Shown here: piece after piece, positions 51,042 through 61,100 of the stretch
How positions within the stretch are numbered: position 1 is the stretch's first letter
Layout of the letters: each line of letters begins with the position of its first letter
DNA from: Sphingobacteriales bacterium
GTDB lineage: Bacteria; Bacteroidota; Bacteroidia; Chitinophagales; Chitinophagaceae
Reading direction: 5' to 3'
Length of the DNA stretch: 64,000 nt
Assembly (NCBI GenBank): GCA_004144175.1
Contig: SEFT01000008.1
Location: 62,001 to 126,000, forward strand
Notes under the pieces: model-generated
Databases searched by the model: none
What the model was told of the DNA's origin: nothing
Seen by the model: only the letters and a program-made list of their open reading frames with translations
Translations under genes and position numbers: made by a program

Positions 51042-51512
51042 ATGCGCGCTATACTTTCTCTGGCTTTCATCATGCTACTTGTCAACACTACTAAGGCGCA
51101 GCCTGTGCCTGTGAAGATGAGGCAGCTAGGTAGTTACTTTTATATAGACAAGGGTGGGGCGCAGAAGCTGAAGAATGGCGTAAACTATTTCGTCATCTCC
51201 GACCGTAAATCGTTTGAAAAACTGTTTGGCAGGATGAGCCGCGCTGATACGCCGCAGTTCAGCAAGGAGTTAGTTGTGATGATGGTAATGCCTGCCAGCA
51301 AAAGAGAATCGACCCTGAAGTTTGAGCGGGTATCGATGAAGGCAGGAGACTATCTTGAAGTGTATTGCGGCCAGGACCTATATCACCACAAAGTAAACTA
51401 TGAAATGAATGCTGTTGCTGTAGCAGCAATACCGAGAGCCGCCGGAACTAAAAAGGTGATCTTCTACGACCAGTATATGCGGAAGCTGGAGACTTTGGAG
51501 ATAGACGACTAG
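51042..51512 (+). CDS. Secreted protein of unknown function (156 aa)
   Basis: No family recognised. 156 aa. A signal peptide (AILSLAFIMLLVNTTKA) precedes a mature domain of alternating strands: LGSYFYIDKGG, VNYFVISDRKSFEKLFG, LVVMMVMPASKRESTLKFERVSMKAGDYLEVYC, then VAVAAIPRAAGTKKVIFYD. It resembles a small soluble periplasmic domain. The stop codon directly abuts that of the convergent pspC gene, with no hairpin between them. Confidence 0.62.
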   Translation: MRAILSLAFIMLLVNTTKAQPVPVKMRQLGSYFYIDKGGAQKLKNGVNYFVISDRKSFEKLFGRMSRADTPQFSKELVVMMVMPASKRESTLKFERVSMKAGDYLEVYCGQDLYHHKVNYEMNAVAVAAIPRAAGTKKVIFYDQYMRKLETLEIDD

Positions 51513-51746
51513 TTACAGCCATCTTAGCGGATTTCTCCTGCGCATACCTATGTAGCGCTTCATATTCATCCAGAACGCCAGTATCATATACACGATAACG
51601 GGGGAGCCAAGTGTAAGGAATGATATGTAAATAAACCAAAGGCGGATACGAGAGGTGGCCACACCTATTTTATCACCAATGGCGGCACATACGCCAAAGG
51701 CCTTCCATTCGATAAAATTTTTGATATCCGTCAGTTGATTGTTCAT
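51513..51746 (-). CDS. PspC domain-containing protein
   Basis: 77 aa. The PspC fold is seen as a short cytoplasmic segment, FGVCAAIGDKIGVATSRIRLWFIYISFLTLGSPVIVYMILAFWMN, and a basic tail (MKRYIGMRRRNP). PspC proteins are membrane stress-response factors acting with PspA in phage-shock systems, though many Bacteroidota copies are orphans. pspA, pspB and pspF are not in the window. Its stop codon touches the stop of the convergent secreted-protein gene. Confidence 0.85.
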   Translation of the reverse strand: MNNQLTDIKNFIEWKAFGVCAAIGDKIGVATSRIRLWFIYISFLTLGSPVIVYMILAFWMNMKRYIGMRRRNPLRWL

Positions 51747-51838
51747 AGTGGTATGCCTGTAAAGCTAGTAAACGCGGATTGCTCCAACAAGATTATATAA
51801 AATTCTATGCCAATTTTTTACAAATAGCAGAAAAAAGG

Positions 51839-51867
51839 AAGGCCTGCGGTATTTATCCGCAGGCCTT
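51839..51867 (-). terminator. Terminator of the aconitase gene
   Basis: An 11 bp stem (AAGGCCTGCGG / CCGCAGGCCTT) with a 7 nt loop and CTTTTTTC on the minus strand. Confidence 0.92.
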
Positions 51868-51888
51868 TATTAATCAATAGCTTAAAAA

Positions 51889-54153
51889 TTATTTAGCAAA
51901 CTCCTGGCGGATCACGTTCAGTGCGCCACCGGCTTTGAACCACTCTATCTGCTGAGAGTTGTAGGTATGGTTCAGGGTTACTTCGTCAGAACTGCCGTCT
52001 TTGTGGTGTATCACCATCGTAAGCGGTGTATTCGGAGAGAAGCTCATCAGGCCAACGATATCGATCGTATCGTCTTCCTGTACTTTTTCGTAGTCTTCTT
52101 TGTTGGCAAATGTAAGTGCCAGCATACCCTGCTTTTTCAGGTTGGTTTCGTGGATACGTGCAAAGCTCTTCACCACAATAGCGCGAACGCCCAGGTGGCG
52201 CGGCTCCATAGCTGCGTGCTCACGCGAGCTACCTTCACCATAGTTCTCATCACCTACCACTACGCTGCCGATACCCGATGCTTTGTAAGCACGCTGTACC
52301 TGCGGTACTTCGCCAAACTCGCCTGTAAGCTGGTTCTTTACTTTATTGGTCTCCATGTTGAAGGCATTGATAGCGCCTATCAGCATGTTGTTAGAGATAT
52401 TGTCGAGATGACCACGGTACTTCAGCCATGGACCCGCCATAGAGATGTGGTCCGTAGTGCACTTACCAAAAGCTTTGATCAACAGCTTCATGTTGTGCAA
52501 GTCAACACCTTCCCATGCACTGAATGGCTCCAGCAGTTGCAGGCGTGTACTTTCCGGCTGTACAATCACCTCTACACGGCTACCATCGGCAGCAGGTGCC
52601 TGGTATCCCGCATCTTCTACCGCAAAGCCTTTTGCAGGCAGTTCAAAGCCTTTAGGCTCTTCCAGCTTCACTTGCTCACCTTTGTCGTTAGTCAGGGTAT
52701 CTTTCAATGGGTTGAAAGACAGGCTGCCCGATATAGCAAAAGCAGTAACGATCTCAGGAGAAGCTACGAATGCGTGTGTAGAAGAAAGTCCGTCATTACG
52801 TTTCGCAAAGTTGCGGTTGAATGAAGTAACGATGGTGTTCTTGCGGGTAGGGTCGTCTATATGACGCGCCCACTGGCCTATGCAAGGTCCGCAGGCATTT
52901 GCCAGTACTACACCGCCCATTTCGGTCAGTGTGTCCATCATGCCATCGCGCTGTACGGTAAAGCGTACCAGCTCAGAGCCCGGTGTGATGGTAAATTCGC
53001 TCTTCGGCTTCAGGCCTTTAGCCATCGCATCTTTAGCAATGCTGGCTGAGCGTGATATGTCTTCATAAGAAGAGTTGGTGCAAGAGCCGATCAGGGCTAC
53101 TTCTACCGCGTCAGGCCATCCATGCTGCTTTACTGCTTCAGCCATTTGGCTGATTGGTGTAGCAAGGTCCGGAGTAAAAGGGCCGTTCACGTATGGTTCC
53201 AGCTCGTCCAGGTTTATCTCGATCAGCTGATCGTAGAATACTTCCGGATTAGCGTATACTTCATTATCAGAGCGCAGGTCTGCCTTTACTGCATCAGCCA
53301 GTTTGGCTACATCAGCACGCTCAGTTGAGCGCAGGTAGTCTGCCATCTTCTCGTCATAAGCAAACAGCGAACAGGTAGCGCCTATTTCAGCACCCATGTT
53401 ACAGATCGTTGCTTTACCTGTTGCGCTAAGGCTTTCAGCACCTTCGCCAAAGTATTCAACGATAGCGCCTGTACCACCTTTTACAGTAAGGATACCTGCT
53501 ACTTTCAATATCACATCTTTTGCTGAAGTCCAACCGTTCATTTTGCCGGTCAGCTTCACGCCTATGAGTTTAGGCATTTTCAGCTCCCATGCAAGGCCCG
53601 CCATTACGTCCACCGCATCGGCACCACCTACACCTATGGCAATCATACCCAGGCCACCCGCGTTTGGTGTGTGGCTGTCGGTACCTATCATCATACCACC
53701 GGGAAATGCATAGTTCTCAACCACTACCTGGTGGATGATACCTGCACCAGGCTTCCAGAAGCCGATACCGTATTTATTAGATATAGAAGCAAGGAAGTCA
53801 TATACTTCTTTGTTCACTTCATTGGCAGTCGCCAGATCTTCTATTGCACCTGTTTTGGCTTGTATCAGGTGGTCGCAGTGTACCGAGCTTGGTACTGCTA
53901 CCTGGCTACGGCCGCAGGTCATAAACTGCAACAGAGCCATTTGGGCAGTCGCATCCTGCATCGCTACGCGGTCTGGCGCAAAGTTTACGTAGTCTCTGCC
54001 ACGCTCAAATGCGCGTGCAGCTGTTTCGTACGTATGGGAATAAAGAATTTTTTCAGCCTGTGTAAGCGGACGACCGATCAGCGTACGTGCAGCATTTACC
54101 TTTCCGGGTAGTTGCTCGTAAACCTTCTGGATGAGATCTAAATCAAATGCCAT
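51889..54153 (-). CDS. Aconitate hydratase
   Basis: 754 aa, mitochondrial-type length. Interconverts citrate and isocitrate in the TCA cycle through a 4Fe-4S cluster. The cluster Cys residues are in [18 protein letters not shown] and [26 protein letters not shown] and [33 protein letters not shown] are in the first third, and the swivel domain holds [22 protein letters not shown]. fumC of the same cycle is at 7 kb. It is transcribed alone with its own terminator. Confidence 0.95.
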   Translation of the reverse strand: MAFDLDLIQKVYEQLPGKVNAARTLIGRPLTQAEKILYSHTYETAARAFERGRDYVNFAPDRVAMQDATAQMALLQFMTCGRSQVAVPSSVHCDHLIQAKTGAIEDLATANEVNKEVYDFLASISNKYGIGFWKPGAGIIHQVVVENYAFPGGMMIGTDSHTPNAGGLGMIAIGVGGADAVDVMAGLAWELKMPKLIGVKLTGKMNGWTSAKDVILKVAGILTVKGGTGAIVEYFGEGAESLSATGKATICNMGAEIGATCSLFAYDEKMADYLRSTERADVAKLADAVKADLRSDNEVYANPEVFYDQLIEINLDELEPYVNGPFTPDLATPISQMAEAVKQHGWPDAVEVALIGSCTNSSYEDISRSASIAKDAMAKGLKPKSEFTITPGSELVRFTVQRDGMMDTLTEMGGVVLANACGPCIGQWARHIDDPTRKNTIVTSFNRNFAKRNDGLSSTHAFVASPEIVTAFAISGSLSFNPLKDTLTNDKGEQVKLEEPKGFELPAKGFAVEDAGYQAPAADGSRVEVIVQPESTRLQLLEPFSAWEGVDLHNMKLLIKAFGKCTTDHISMAGPWLKYRGHLDNISNNMLIGAINAFNMETNKVKNQLTGEFGEVPQVQRAYKASGIGSVVVGDENYGEGSSREHAAMEPRHLGVRAIVVKSFARIHETNLKKQGMLALTFANKEDYEKVQEDDTIDIVGLMSFSPNTPLTMVIHHKDGSSDEVTLNHTYNSQQIEWFKAGGALNVIRQEFAK

Positions 54154-54328
54154 TGCAAGGAAATTTGAGGTTTTTATTATTAAAAGTGACTTCGCGAAAT
54201 TATTTAAAATGCAACAGAAAAGAAAATGTATTGACGCCTAATGTAATAATCGGGGCATTTTTCTTATTTATATAGGTAAGTATACAATATCAGCGATAGA
54301 CGATTACGGCTATAAGGCACCAAAAAAC

Positions 54329-54355
54329 AAGAGGCTGCGAACATCGCAGCCTCTT
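54329..54355 (-). terminator. Terminator of the glutamate dehydrogenase gene
   Basis: A perfect 12 bp stem (AAGAGGCTGCGA / TCGCAGCCTCTT) with a 3 nt loop and GTTTTTTGG on the minus strand. Confidence 0.92.
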
Positions 54356-54385
54356 GACATATAAAGATATAAGATTGAATACCTA

Positions 54386-55825
54386 CTATGGGAAGATACC
54401 CAGCTCTTCGTAAGATACACCTACTTTGTTGATAGCAACAGTGAAGGCAGCAGTACGCATATCGGTCATGTTGAGGCTCAGCATAGCTTCGCGGATCTCG
54501 TGGTAAGAACCGATCATTGTGTCTTCAAGACCAGAGTAAACCAGGTCAACCTCGTCCGGTCCGTGCATGATCTGACGACGTTCAATGTCCGTTACACGCT
54601 TACCGGTCAGGCTTTCTACAGTCTGCAGGATGTTCGTGTTCTGGTTTTCGCTGAAGCGTTTGTCCATACGGCCAAAACGTACGTGGCTCAGGTTTTTCAA
54701 CCACTCGAAGTAAGATACGGTAACACCACCAGCGTTCAGGTACATATCCGGAACGATGATAGCGCCTTTTTGCAGCAGTATTTCGTCTGCTTCAGGAGTC
54801 AGAGGGCCGTTAGCACCTTCACCTATGATCTTAGCTTTAATGCGCGCAGCGTTAGAAGCATTGATAACATTCTCAAGAGCAGCTGGTATCAGGATATCGC
54901 ACTCTTGCTCCAGTGTTTCCAGGCTGTTTGCTATGTTGGTAGCGCCAGGGAAATCAAGGATAGAACCGGTAGCCTTACGGTGAGCAACTACTTTTTCCAG
55001 GTCAAGACCTTTCTCATTGTAGATACCGCCTTCGTATTCTGCCAGACCAACGATGATAGCACCGCCTTCGTAGAAGAATTTAGCAGCATGGTAACCTACG
55101 TTACCCAGACCTTGTACCACTACTTTTTTACCTTCGATACCGGTAGAAAGACCCAGTCTCTTCATGTCTTCAGCTACGTTACAAAGCTCACGTACACCGT
55201 AGAATACACCAAGACCTGTAGCCTCAGTACGGCCGCGAACACCACCTTGTGTTACAGGCTTACCTGTAACGCAACCCAGTGCATCTATTTCACCTGGTTT
55301 CAAAGAAGCATAAGTATCAGCTATCCAGCTCATTTCGCGTGCGCCTGTACCGTAGTCAGGTGCAGGTACGTCGATACCAGGGCCTATGAAGTTTTTCTTC
55401 ACCAGCTCTGATGCATAACGGCGAGTGATCTTTTCGAGCTCGAAAGTTGTATAATTCTTAGGATTGATACGGATACCACCTTTAGCACCGCCAAAAGGCA
55501 CGTTCACGATCGCACACTTGTACGTCATAAGTGCAGCCAGGGCCATTACTTCGTCCTGGTTTACATCCATGCTGTAGCGGATACCACCTTTACAAGGCAG
55601 TTTGTGATGCGAGTGCTGTACACGGTAAGCTTCAACTACCTCGATTTTGTCGCCGATGCGCACCGGGAACTTCATCTGGTAAACTGAGTTACACGCTTTG
55701 ATCTGCTCAAGGATACCTTTTTCAAATCTTGTAAAACCTGCGGCTTTATCAAAGTTGCGCTCTACGCCCTGGAAAAAGCTGTAGTGTTGCGCTTTTGCAG
55801 CCTTGGCAGTTGCTGTTTCTACCAT
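54386..55825 (-). CDS. Glutamate dehydrogenase (Glu/Leu/Phe/Val dehydrogenase family)
   Basis: 479 aa. The glutamate-binding Lys block is [23 protein letters not shown]. Further markers are [41 protein letters not shown] and the Rossmann loop [70 protein letters not shown] is the conserved C-terminal block. It interconverts glutamate and 2-oxoglutarate plus ammonia; NAD or NADP use is not decided by eye. It follows ccmD by 30 bp on the same strand and may share its transcript. Confidence 0.93.
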   Translation of the reverse strand: MVETATAKAAKAQHYSFFQGVERNFDKAAGFTRFEKGILEQIKACNSVYQMKFPVRIGDKIEVVEAYRVQHSHHKLPCKGGIRYSMDVNQDEVMALAALMTYKCAIVNVPFGGAKGGIRINPKNYTTFELEKITRRYASELVKKNFIGPGIDVPAPDYGTGAREMSWIADTYASLKPGEIDALGCVTGKPVTQGGVRGRTEATGLGVFYGVRELCNVAEDMKRLGLSTGIEGKKVVVQGLGNVGYHAAKFFYEGGAIIVGLAEYEGGIYNEKGLDLEKVVAHRKATGSILDFPGATNIANSLETLEQECDILIPAALENVINASNAARIKAKIIGEGANGPLTPEADEILLQKGAIIVPDMYLNAGGVTVSYFEWLKNLSHVRFGRMDKRFSENQNTNILQTVESLTGKRVTDIERRQIMHGPDEVDLVYSGLEDTMIGSYHEIREAMLSLNMTDMRTAAFTVAINKVGVSYEELGIFP

Positions 55826-55855
55826 ATCGTTTTTAGTTAAAAATTGGGTTGGATA

Positions 55856-56071
55856 TTATTTACTGTTTTTTTCTAATCTGCTGATTTTGCGATCGAGACT
55901 TATCAGATACACAACAATCCCCGCAAAGATAGTGGCTAATACTAAAACCACAACGTAAATTTTGCCATTTGTTCGCATCACATCGGCCATCTCCGGCTCG
56001 CTCGATTGTGCAAAGGCACTGATGCTTGCAAAAAGGATATATATGAATGATAAAAAATATGCTTTGCGCAT
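55856..56071 (-). CDS. ccmD: CcmD family protein
   Basis: 71 aa. A signal-like first helix (AYFLSFIYILFASISAFA), a short periplasmic segment, one membrane helix (KIYVVVLVLATIFAGIVVYLISL) and a short basic cytoplasmic tail (DRKISRLEKNSK). This matches the CcmD-family proteins of Bacteroidota, which are longer than the E. coli protein and start with an additional N-terminal segment. CcmD assists release of holo-CcmE from the CcmABC haem-handling complex. It follows ccmC by 4 bp. Confidence 0.87.
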   Translation of the reverse strand: MRKAYFLSFIYILFASISAFAQSSEPEMADVMRTNGKIYVVVLVLATIFAGIVVYLISLDRKISRLEKNSK

Positions 56072-56075
56072 CTGT

Positions 56076-56759
56076 TTATTTTTCTATACCGGTTAAGAAA
56101 TCATTGTCGCGCCTGTGCTCTATAAGACCAAGGCGTATGTAAAGAGTAGATATCCATACGCCCAGCAGGAACCAGCCAATAACGGCTGGGTAAAAGACCA
56201 TGCGCATTTTGCTATCAAGGTCGTAGCTGTTGAAGCCCGGGTTGCCGCCATTGCCGGGGTGCAATGAATCGACCATGCGGGGTAATACCCATAGCAAGGG
56301 TATCATCAGTGCAAACGCAAATACATTATATACAGAGCTGATCTTAGCTCTTTTTTCTTCGTCCTTGATGCCGCTGCGTAGTATGAGGTAAGAAAAGTAG
56401 ATAAGCATAGAGATAGCGGTGCCGAGTTGTTTGGGGTCGTTGCTCCATGGCTCGCCCCAGCTATAGTTGGCCCACTCCATACCCGTAAGCATACCGAGGA
56501 TGCTGAACACAATACCTGTATTGGTATATTGCGCAGCATATATATCATGCTCCAGCTTGCCCGAACGCAGATATTTTATCGAATAAGTAAATGCAATAGC
56601 AAAGAGGAGGATCATCGCAAACCACATAGGTACGTGGAAGTACAGGTTGCGGATGGTTTCGTTGATGATATGCTGCCTGGGGACCGGTAGTAAGAAGCCG
56701 CCAGCTATAGCATAGGCAACTAACAGTACGCAGAGTATTTTCCACCAGCTTTTGCGCAT
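56076..56759 (-). CDS. ccmC: Cytochrome c biogenesis protein CcmC
   Basis: 227 aa with six membrane helices. The periplasmic tryptophan-rich haem-binding loop is seen as WANYSWGEPWSNDPKQ, a variant of the WGxxWxWD signature of the CcmC/CcsA family. His residues in INETIRNLYFHVPMWF and DSLHPGN are candidate haem ligands. It attaches haem to CcmE. It lies upstream of ccmD and downstream of ccmB on the same strand. A TAGCTTTG element in the 93 bp spacer suggests a second promoter. The di-haem peroxidase at 5.9 kb is one possible client. Confidence 0.9.
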   Translation of the reverse strand: MRKSWWKILCVLLVAYAIAGGFLLPVPRQHIINETIRNLYFHVPMWFAMILLFAIAFTYSIKYLRSGKLEHDIYAAQYTNTGIVFSILGMLTGMEWANYSWGEPWSNDPKQLGTAISMLIYFSYLILRSGIKDEEKRAKISSVYNVFAFALMIPLLWVLPRMVDSLHPGNGGNPGFNSYDLDSKMRMVFYPAVIGWFLLGVWISTLYIRLGLIEHRRDNDFLTGIEK

Positions 56760-56779
56760 ACGGGAATAAAAAATTTTCG

Positions 56780-56787
56780 CAAAGCTA
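56780..56787 (-). promoter_or_regulatory. -7 element (TAGCTTTG) upstream of ccmC
   Basis: TAGCTTTG on the minus strand fits TAnnTTTG and ends 20 nt before the ccmC ATG. Confidence 0.42.
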
Positions 56788-56852
56788 AATAATTATTCAC
56801 CTCAATCATTCATTTATAAAATGTTTATTGATTAAGGAAAACTGCATGTTTT

Positions 56853-57509
56853 TTACTCCTGCCAGAGGAAAGGGAAAAGTATGATGCCCAATACAACCAC
56901 CAGCACATCCAGCAGCAAAAGCACAAGCGCCAGGTTCCACCAGCCGGGCTGGTATACTGGAGTGATGGCTTTTAGTGCCAGGTTACTTAGTATCATCAGT
57001 ACGGGCGTCACTATAGGGAAGCCCAGTACAGCCATCAACGCAGCGTTTTGCCCAGCACGCGCAGCAATGGCCGACAGAAACGTAAATACCACCGACAAGC
57101 TGATGCTGCCAATGGCAGTGATAGCCACGAACAAACCTGTCTGCACCAAAGGGCTGCCCAGCATTACATTAAAGAGTAGCAGGCTTACAAGGCTCATGGC
57201 AAGTAACAGTACAGTGCTGTATATCATCTTTGCCAGCAAAAACGAAGTAGGCTTTACTAATGTGAAGTAGTAGCGAAAACGATTGCTATGCTCCTGTAAG
57301 AAGCTTTTGGCCACAGAGTTGACCGCCACAAACAATTGTGTAAGCCAGAACAGCGCGTTCCATATTTTCGATTCCGGTTGTCCGCTCATCATGTATACTA
57401 CAAACACGGTAGCGCCTACATACAGCAGCACTCCGAACAGCGTATGCTTTTGACGCCACTCGATGAGCAGGTCTTTGCGTACAAGAGATAATAATGGTCC
57501 TGAAAACAT
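56853..57509 (-). CDS. ccmB: Haem exporter protein CcmB
   Basis: 218 aa with six membrane helices. The start LLSLVRKDLLIEWRQKHTLFGVLLYVGATVFVVYMM is the CcmB pattern, including LIEWRQK. It then runs through WNALFWLTQLFVAVNSVAKSFLQEHSNRFRYYF (the substrate-side segment) and ends with LVLLLLDVLVVVLGIILFPFLWQE. CcmB is the membrane subunit that works with the CcmA ATPase in haem handling for cytochrome c assembly; ccmA is not in the window. A TACTTTTG element lies 8 nt before the ATG. Confidence 0.9.
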   Translation of the reverse strand: MFSGPLLSLVRKDLLIEWRQKHTLFGVLLYVGATVFVVYMMSGQPESKIWNALFWLTQLFVAVNSVAKSFLQEHSNRFRYYFTLVKPTSFLLAKMIYSTVLLLAMSLVSLLLFNVMLGSPLVQTGLFVAITAIGSISLSVVFTFLSAIAARAGQNAALMAVLGFPIVTPVLMILSNLALKAITPVYQPGWWNLALVLLLLDVLVVVLGIILFPFLWQE

Positions 57510-57517
57510 GTTGGCTG

Positions 57518-57525
57518 CAAAAGTA
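57518..57525 (-). promoter_or_regulatory. -7 element (TACTTTTG) just before ccmB
   Basis: TACTTTTG on the minus strand fits TAnnTTTG and ends 8 nt before the ccmB ATG. This predicts a nearly leaderless transcript. Confidence 0.45.
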
Positions 57526-57623
57526 AGTCGGCTGTTTGCAAATGCTCATTCATTAAGATAAAAAAGTTTTGGCTTGATTAGCTAGGGTTTCAGGCGATTT
57601 CTAAAAAAAAATTGCAACAGGGG

Positions 57624-57654
57624 TTTGCGTTTTTACGAAACGTTTCTATCTTTG
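57624..57654 (+). promoter_or_regulatory. Promoter TTTG-N19-TATCTTTG of the tRNA-Gly/tRNA-Leu unit
   Basis: A full match to the Bacteroidota consensus: TTTG at 57624-57627 and TATCTTTG at 57647-57654, with a 19 bp spacer. It lies 25 nt before tRNA-Gly. It is the best promoter in the window. Confidence 0.8.
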
Positions 57655-57679
57655 CATCCTCAAAAGTTCTTAAATACAT

Positions 57680-57752
57680 GCGGAAGTAGCTCAGTTGGTA
57701 GAGCATCACCTTGCCAAGGTGAGGGTCGCGGGTTCGAGTCTCGTCTTCCGCT
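57680..57752 (+). tRNA. tRNA-Gly (anticodon GCC)
   Basis: 73 nt. The acceptor stem is GCGGAAG with CTTCCGC, the D-loop AGCTCAGTTGGTAGAGC is canonical and the anticodon loop TTGCCAA gives GCC, reading GGC/GGU. The T-loop is GGTTCGAGTC. CCA is not encoded. An excellent promoter lies just upstream, and a terminator hairpin separates it from tRNA-Leu. Confidence 0.97.
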
Positions 57753-57759
57753 CTAAAAG

Positions 57760-57788
57760 ATTCCAAGCCCTATGGTTTGGAATTTTTT
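57760..57788 (+). terminator. Terminator between tRNA-Gly and tRNA-Leu
   Basis: A 10 bp stem (ATTCCAAGCC / GGTTTGGAAT, one G-T pair) with a 4 nt loop followed by five T residues. It suggests that tRNA-Gly is a separate transcript or that read-through is controlled. Confidence 0.85.
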
Positions 57789-57821
57789 ATTTGCGCACGT
57801 TTCTATTGCGTATGCAAGGAT

Positions 57822-57910
57822 GCCCTGGTGGCGGAACTGGTAGACGCGCAGGACTTAAAATCCTGTATGCCGAAAGGCGTGTACGGGTTCGATTCCCGTC
57901 TGGGGCACCA
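57822..57910 (+). tRNA. tRNA-Leu (anticodon TAA)
   Basis: 89 nt including an encoded CCA. The acceptor stem GCCCTGG pairs with CTGGGGC (two G-T pairs). The D-loop is TGGCGGAACTGGTAGACGC, the anticodon loop CTTAAAA gives TAA, the variable arm is long as expected for leucine (TGCCGAAAGGCG), and the T-loop is GGTTCGATTCC. The neighbouring tRNA-Gly and tRNA-Ser lack the encoded CCA, so this gene differs. Confidence 0.97.
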
Positions 57911-57919
57911 AAACATTAC

Positions 57920-57945
57920 AGCCGCTAATACTAGCGGCTTTTTTT
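57920..57945 (+). terminator. Terminator after tRNA-Leu
   Basis: A 6-7 bp stem (GCCGCT / AGCGGC) with a 6 nt loop followed by seven T residues on the plus strand. Confidence 0.92.
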
Positions 57946-58078
57946 ATGCTCGTTCGGTACCAAAACCATTGAAAATCCTGCGCAAATCTACATCTGAGCG
58001 GGTCACTTTAAGAATTGTCATAATAATGCAAAACCCCTCTTACACATAGGGAAATATCAAACTACTGTGACAAAAAAC

Positions 58079-58111
58079 TTTGCAAAGTCTTAACAGGAAT
58101 ATCTATCTTTG
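58079..58111 (+). promoter_or_regulatory. Promoter TTTG-N21-TATCTTTG of the M43 protease gene
   Basis: TTTG at 58079-58082 and TATCTTTG at 58104-58111, spaced by 21 bp, fit the Bacteroidota consensus. It lies 46 nt before the ATG. The rest of the 247 bp spacer after tRNA-Leu shows nothing else recognisable. Confidence 0.72.
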
Positions 58112-58157
58112 AAACATCGTTTTGTATTCTGAATAATTTACAATAATTAAAATATAA

Positions 58158-61100
58158 ATGGTGAAAAAAGCTATTTTACTTTTATCTGCGGCATTGAGTT
58201 TGGGAAGTGCGGCGAACGCGCAGTGGTGTATTACAGATGAAATGAACCGGGAGGCGAAAGAACGTCATCCAGAAATAGAGCAATTTGAAAAGAGACTGGA
58301 CCAGGAGTTGTTGAGAATGAAATTGGTACAGTCTAAAACAACTGCTGATGATACGGTAACGCTTCACATTCCGGTAGTTGTACACGTTGTGCACAACTAC
58401 AGTGCATCCAACTATGTTGAAGATAACACGATCTATCAGATGATAGATCAGATCAACGTTGTTTATGCAGGCAAGAACGCCGATCTGGCAGACGTTATAC
58501 CACCGTTCCAAAAATACATTGGTAATCCTAAGATTGTATTTCACTTGGCTACCAAAGATCCATTAGGCCGTCCAAGCAAAGGTATCACCCATCGTTTTTC
58601 TTACCTTACAAATGGTGGAGACGATCAGGCAAAGTTCGACCTGTGGCCTCCGGATTATTATCTTAACATCTGGGTTATCGACAAGATCGGTAGAGGCTTA
58701 GGCGGCGGCGGTGTAGTAGCTGCTTATGCTTATCAGCCTGCTTCAGCTGCGCAAAATCCGTATATCGATGGTATCATGACAGCTGCTCCGTTCCTGCTTG
58801 GTAGCAGCAAAACAATTGAGCACGAATTTGGTCACTATTTTAACCTTGACCACACATGGGGCGGTGGTAACGTGGCAACTGCTTGCGGCGATGACGATGT
58901 AGATGATACCCCTCCTACAAAAGGACACTTTGGCCCTACTGCCAACTGTGATCTTCCTTCTGTTCTTTATGATACTACTTGTACCAATGTATCTAATACC
59001 GCTGCAAAAGTTTTATTGGACAACCCCAATATTCAGGGCAGTAAAGTAAAAGTGAGCAACGAGAACAATCTGAATATCGATTTCGTTTCAAGAACAGGTC
59101 TTACAGTAGATTCTTTGCAGATATATCCTACTACACGTGGCGGTATATTTGATATTGAATTGCAAAAATATAATGGCAGCGGCTTTACTGTTGTAACGAA
59201 AGTTTCTAATAACTCGATCTCTCCTGTTGGTAAACCGGCTTTGTCAGGCACTCCGGTTCTTAACAATGAAACTGCTGATTCCAGCGCTTCTATATCATTT
59301 ACTAATAACAGGCCGATCCGCATCGAGTCTGTAGATATCTATCCAAGCACTATTGGTGATTCTTTCAAGATCATTCTGTACAACAATGCCGACACTATGG
59401 CACTGTACAGAGGCATTACTACTACTAATACGGGTGTTCAGACAGTGCCAGTTGGATTCTTCGTTGCATCTGGTATAAATCAGGGTGCAGGTCGTCCGGC
59501 AAGTAACTACAAGCTTAAAGTTGTTCAGAATCCTGGGTTATACACTGATAACGCAAGTACCCTGGCTAAGGCTGACTCTGCGATAGTGAAACCTGTAATC
59601 GGTAGCGCTATCAGACTCACTAAAGCTACAGACATTACTAACCAGAGGTATAATCTGCTTTACAACTGGCAGGTTCGTTATAGAGGTGTTACTGCTATCG
59701 ATACTGCAGCACAATGGGTACCGCTTATTGATTTTGTATCAGGTACAGATTCTGGCTACAGAATGGTTGTAACGGTTAACCCCGGTCTGAAAACAGACTC
59801 CGTTTCTATTCCTCTTTACACAAAGAATATCCCTTGCGTACTTACAATTAAGGATGACACTACCAAGTCATGGTATAACTTCCTTTACAACTGGCAGGTA
59901 AGATGGGGTTACATTAAGGATTGCATCGACTACCCTGATACTGTAAATACGCAGAACATCATGGACTATGCAAACTGTCCTAAAAACTTCACTAAAGGCC
60001 AGGTTGCACGCATGAGAGCAGCAGCTCAAAGCGCTGTAGCAAACAGAGGTAATCTACTTACAAATGCAACACACTTATTTACAGGTATCCTTGATCCTGC
60101 AACGGGTAAATATGGCGTGAAAGTAGATCTGGCTCCCGTACCTGATTTCTCGGTAGAGAAGGCTTCATCGACTGCATTGAGTGGTTCGCATTATATGTGT
60201 GCTAATGAGGCTGAGTTCAGCTTCCGCAACCGTAGCTGGGGTGATACGATTACTTCCGTTCAATTTGAATTTGCAAATGGTAATCCTGCTACAGCTACAA
60301 GTACAAATGCTGTTGTGAAAACAAAGATCACACAACCGGGATGGGTAAATATTAAACTTACTGCTGTAGGTAACGATCGTAATGCTCCGGGTAAGAGCGC
60401 CCTGATCGAGCGTACTGCTGTATATGCGGCTGATCCTACTAATAAGATCAACCCGATTGCCGGCTACTTCCAGGAGTTTAGCGATGAAAGCGAAAACAAC
60501 AGGTGGCCGATATTTAACTACTACAACAACGCCTTTAAATGGCAGGTTGTAAATAATACAGGTTATTACGATAAATCTGCTATCATGTATTCAGCATATG
60601 ATATTCGTACAGGTCCTTCTGCTATCACTGGTGCTCCAAGTACTTACACTCCGGACCAGGTGCAGCATACTGATGAAGACGACTTCTTTACGCCTCCGTT
60701 CGACCTGAGTGGCATGACCGAAGGTAATTGTAACCTTAACTATATGTACTCTGGTGCTTACCGTTCACAAGATCCAAACGTGATGAAGGATAAGCTGGAG
60801 ATCGCATTCTCTACAGACTGCGGTACTAACTGGAAGGTAATGACTACAAGAGAAAGAGATGGTATTGCTAATAAAGGTAGCTATCCATTGTATCACCTGC
60901 CATCGTGGATGGGAGACTGGGCGCTTGCTAGCATCAATATTCCTGCTGATGCAAGAAAAGAAAAAGTGCTGTTCCGCTTCCGTTATAAGCCAACAGGCGA
61001 CCCTGAATATACTTATACTTCAGGCGGTACCTCTGGCGGATTTACGGTACAGAACTACGGCGTAGGTAACAACTTCTATATCGACCGTATCAACATCAGC

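Noticed and set aside
51967-52824. 285-aa plus-strand ORF opposite aconitase (with other long antisense ORFs at 54500 and 44256)
   Set aside because: Shadows of aconitase, glutamate dehydrogenase and hutU; no recognisable motifs and Cys/His/Tyr-rich antisense composition.
57695-58049. Two plus-strand ORFs across the tRNA genes (57695..57928 and 57777..58049)
   Set aside because: They read through tRNA-Gly or tRNA-Leu and the terminators and have no protein character.
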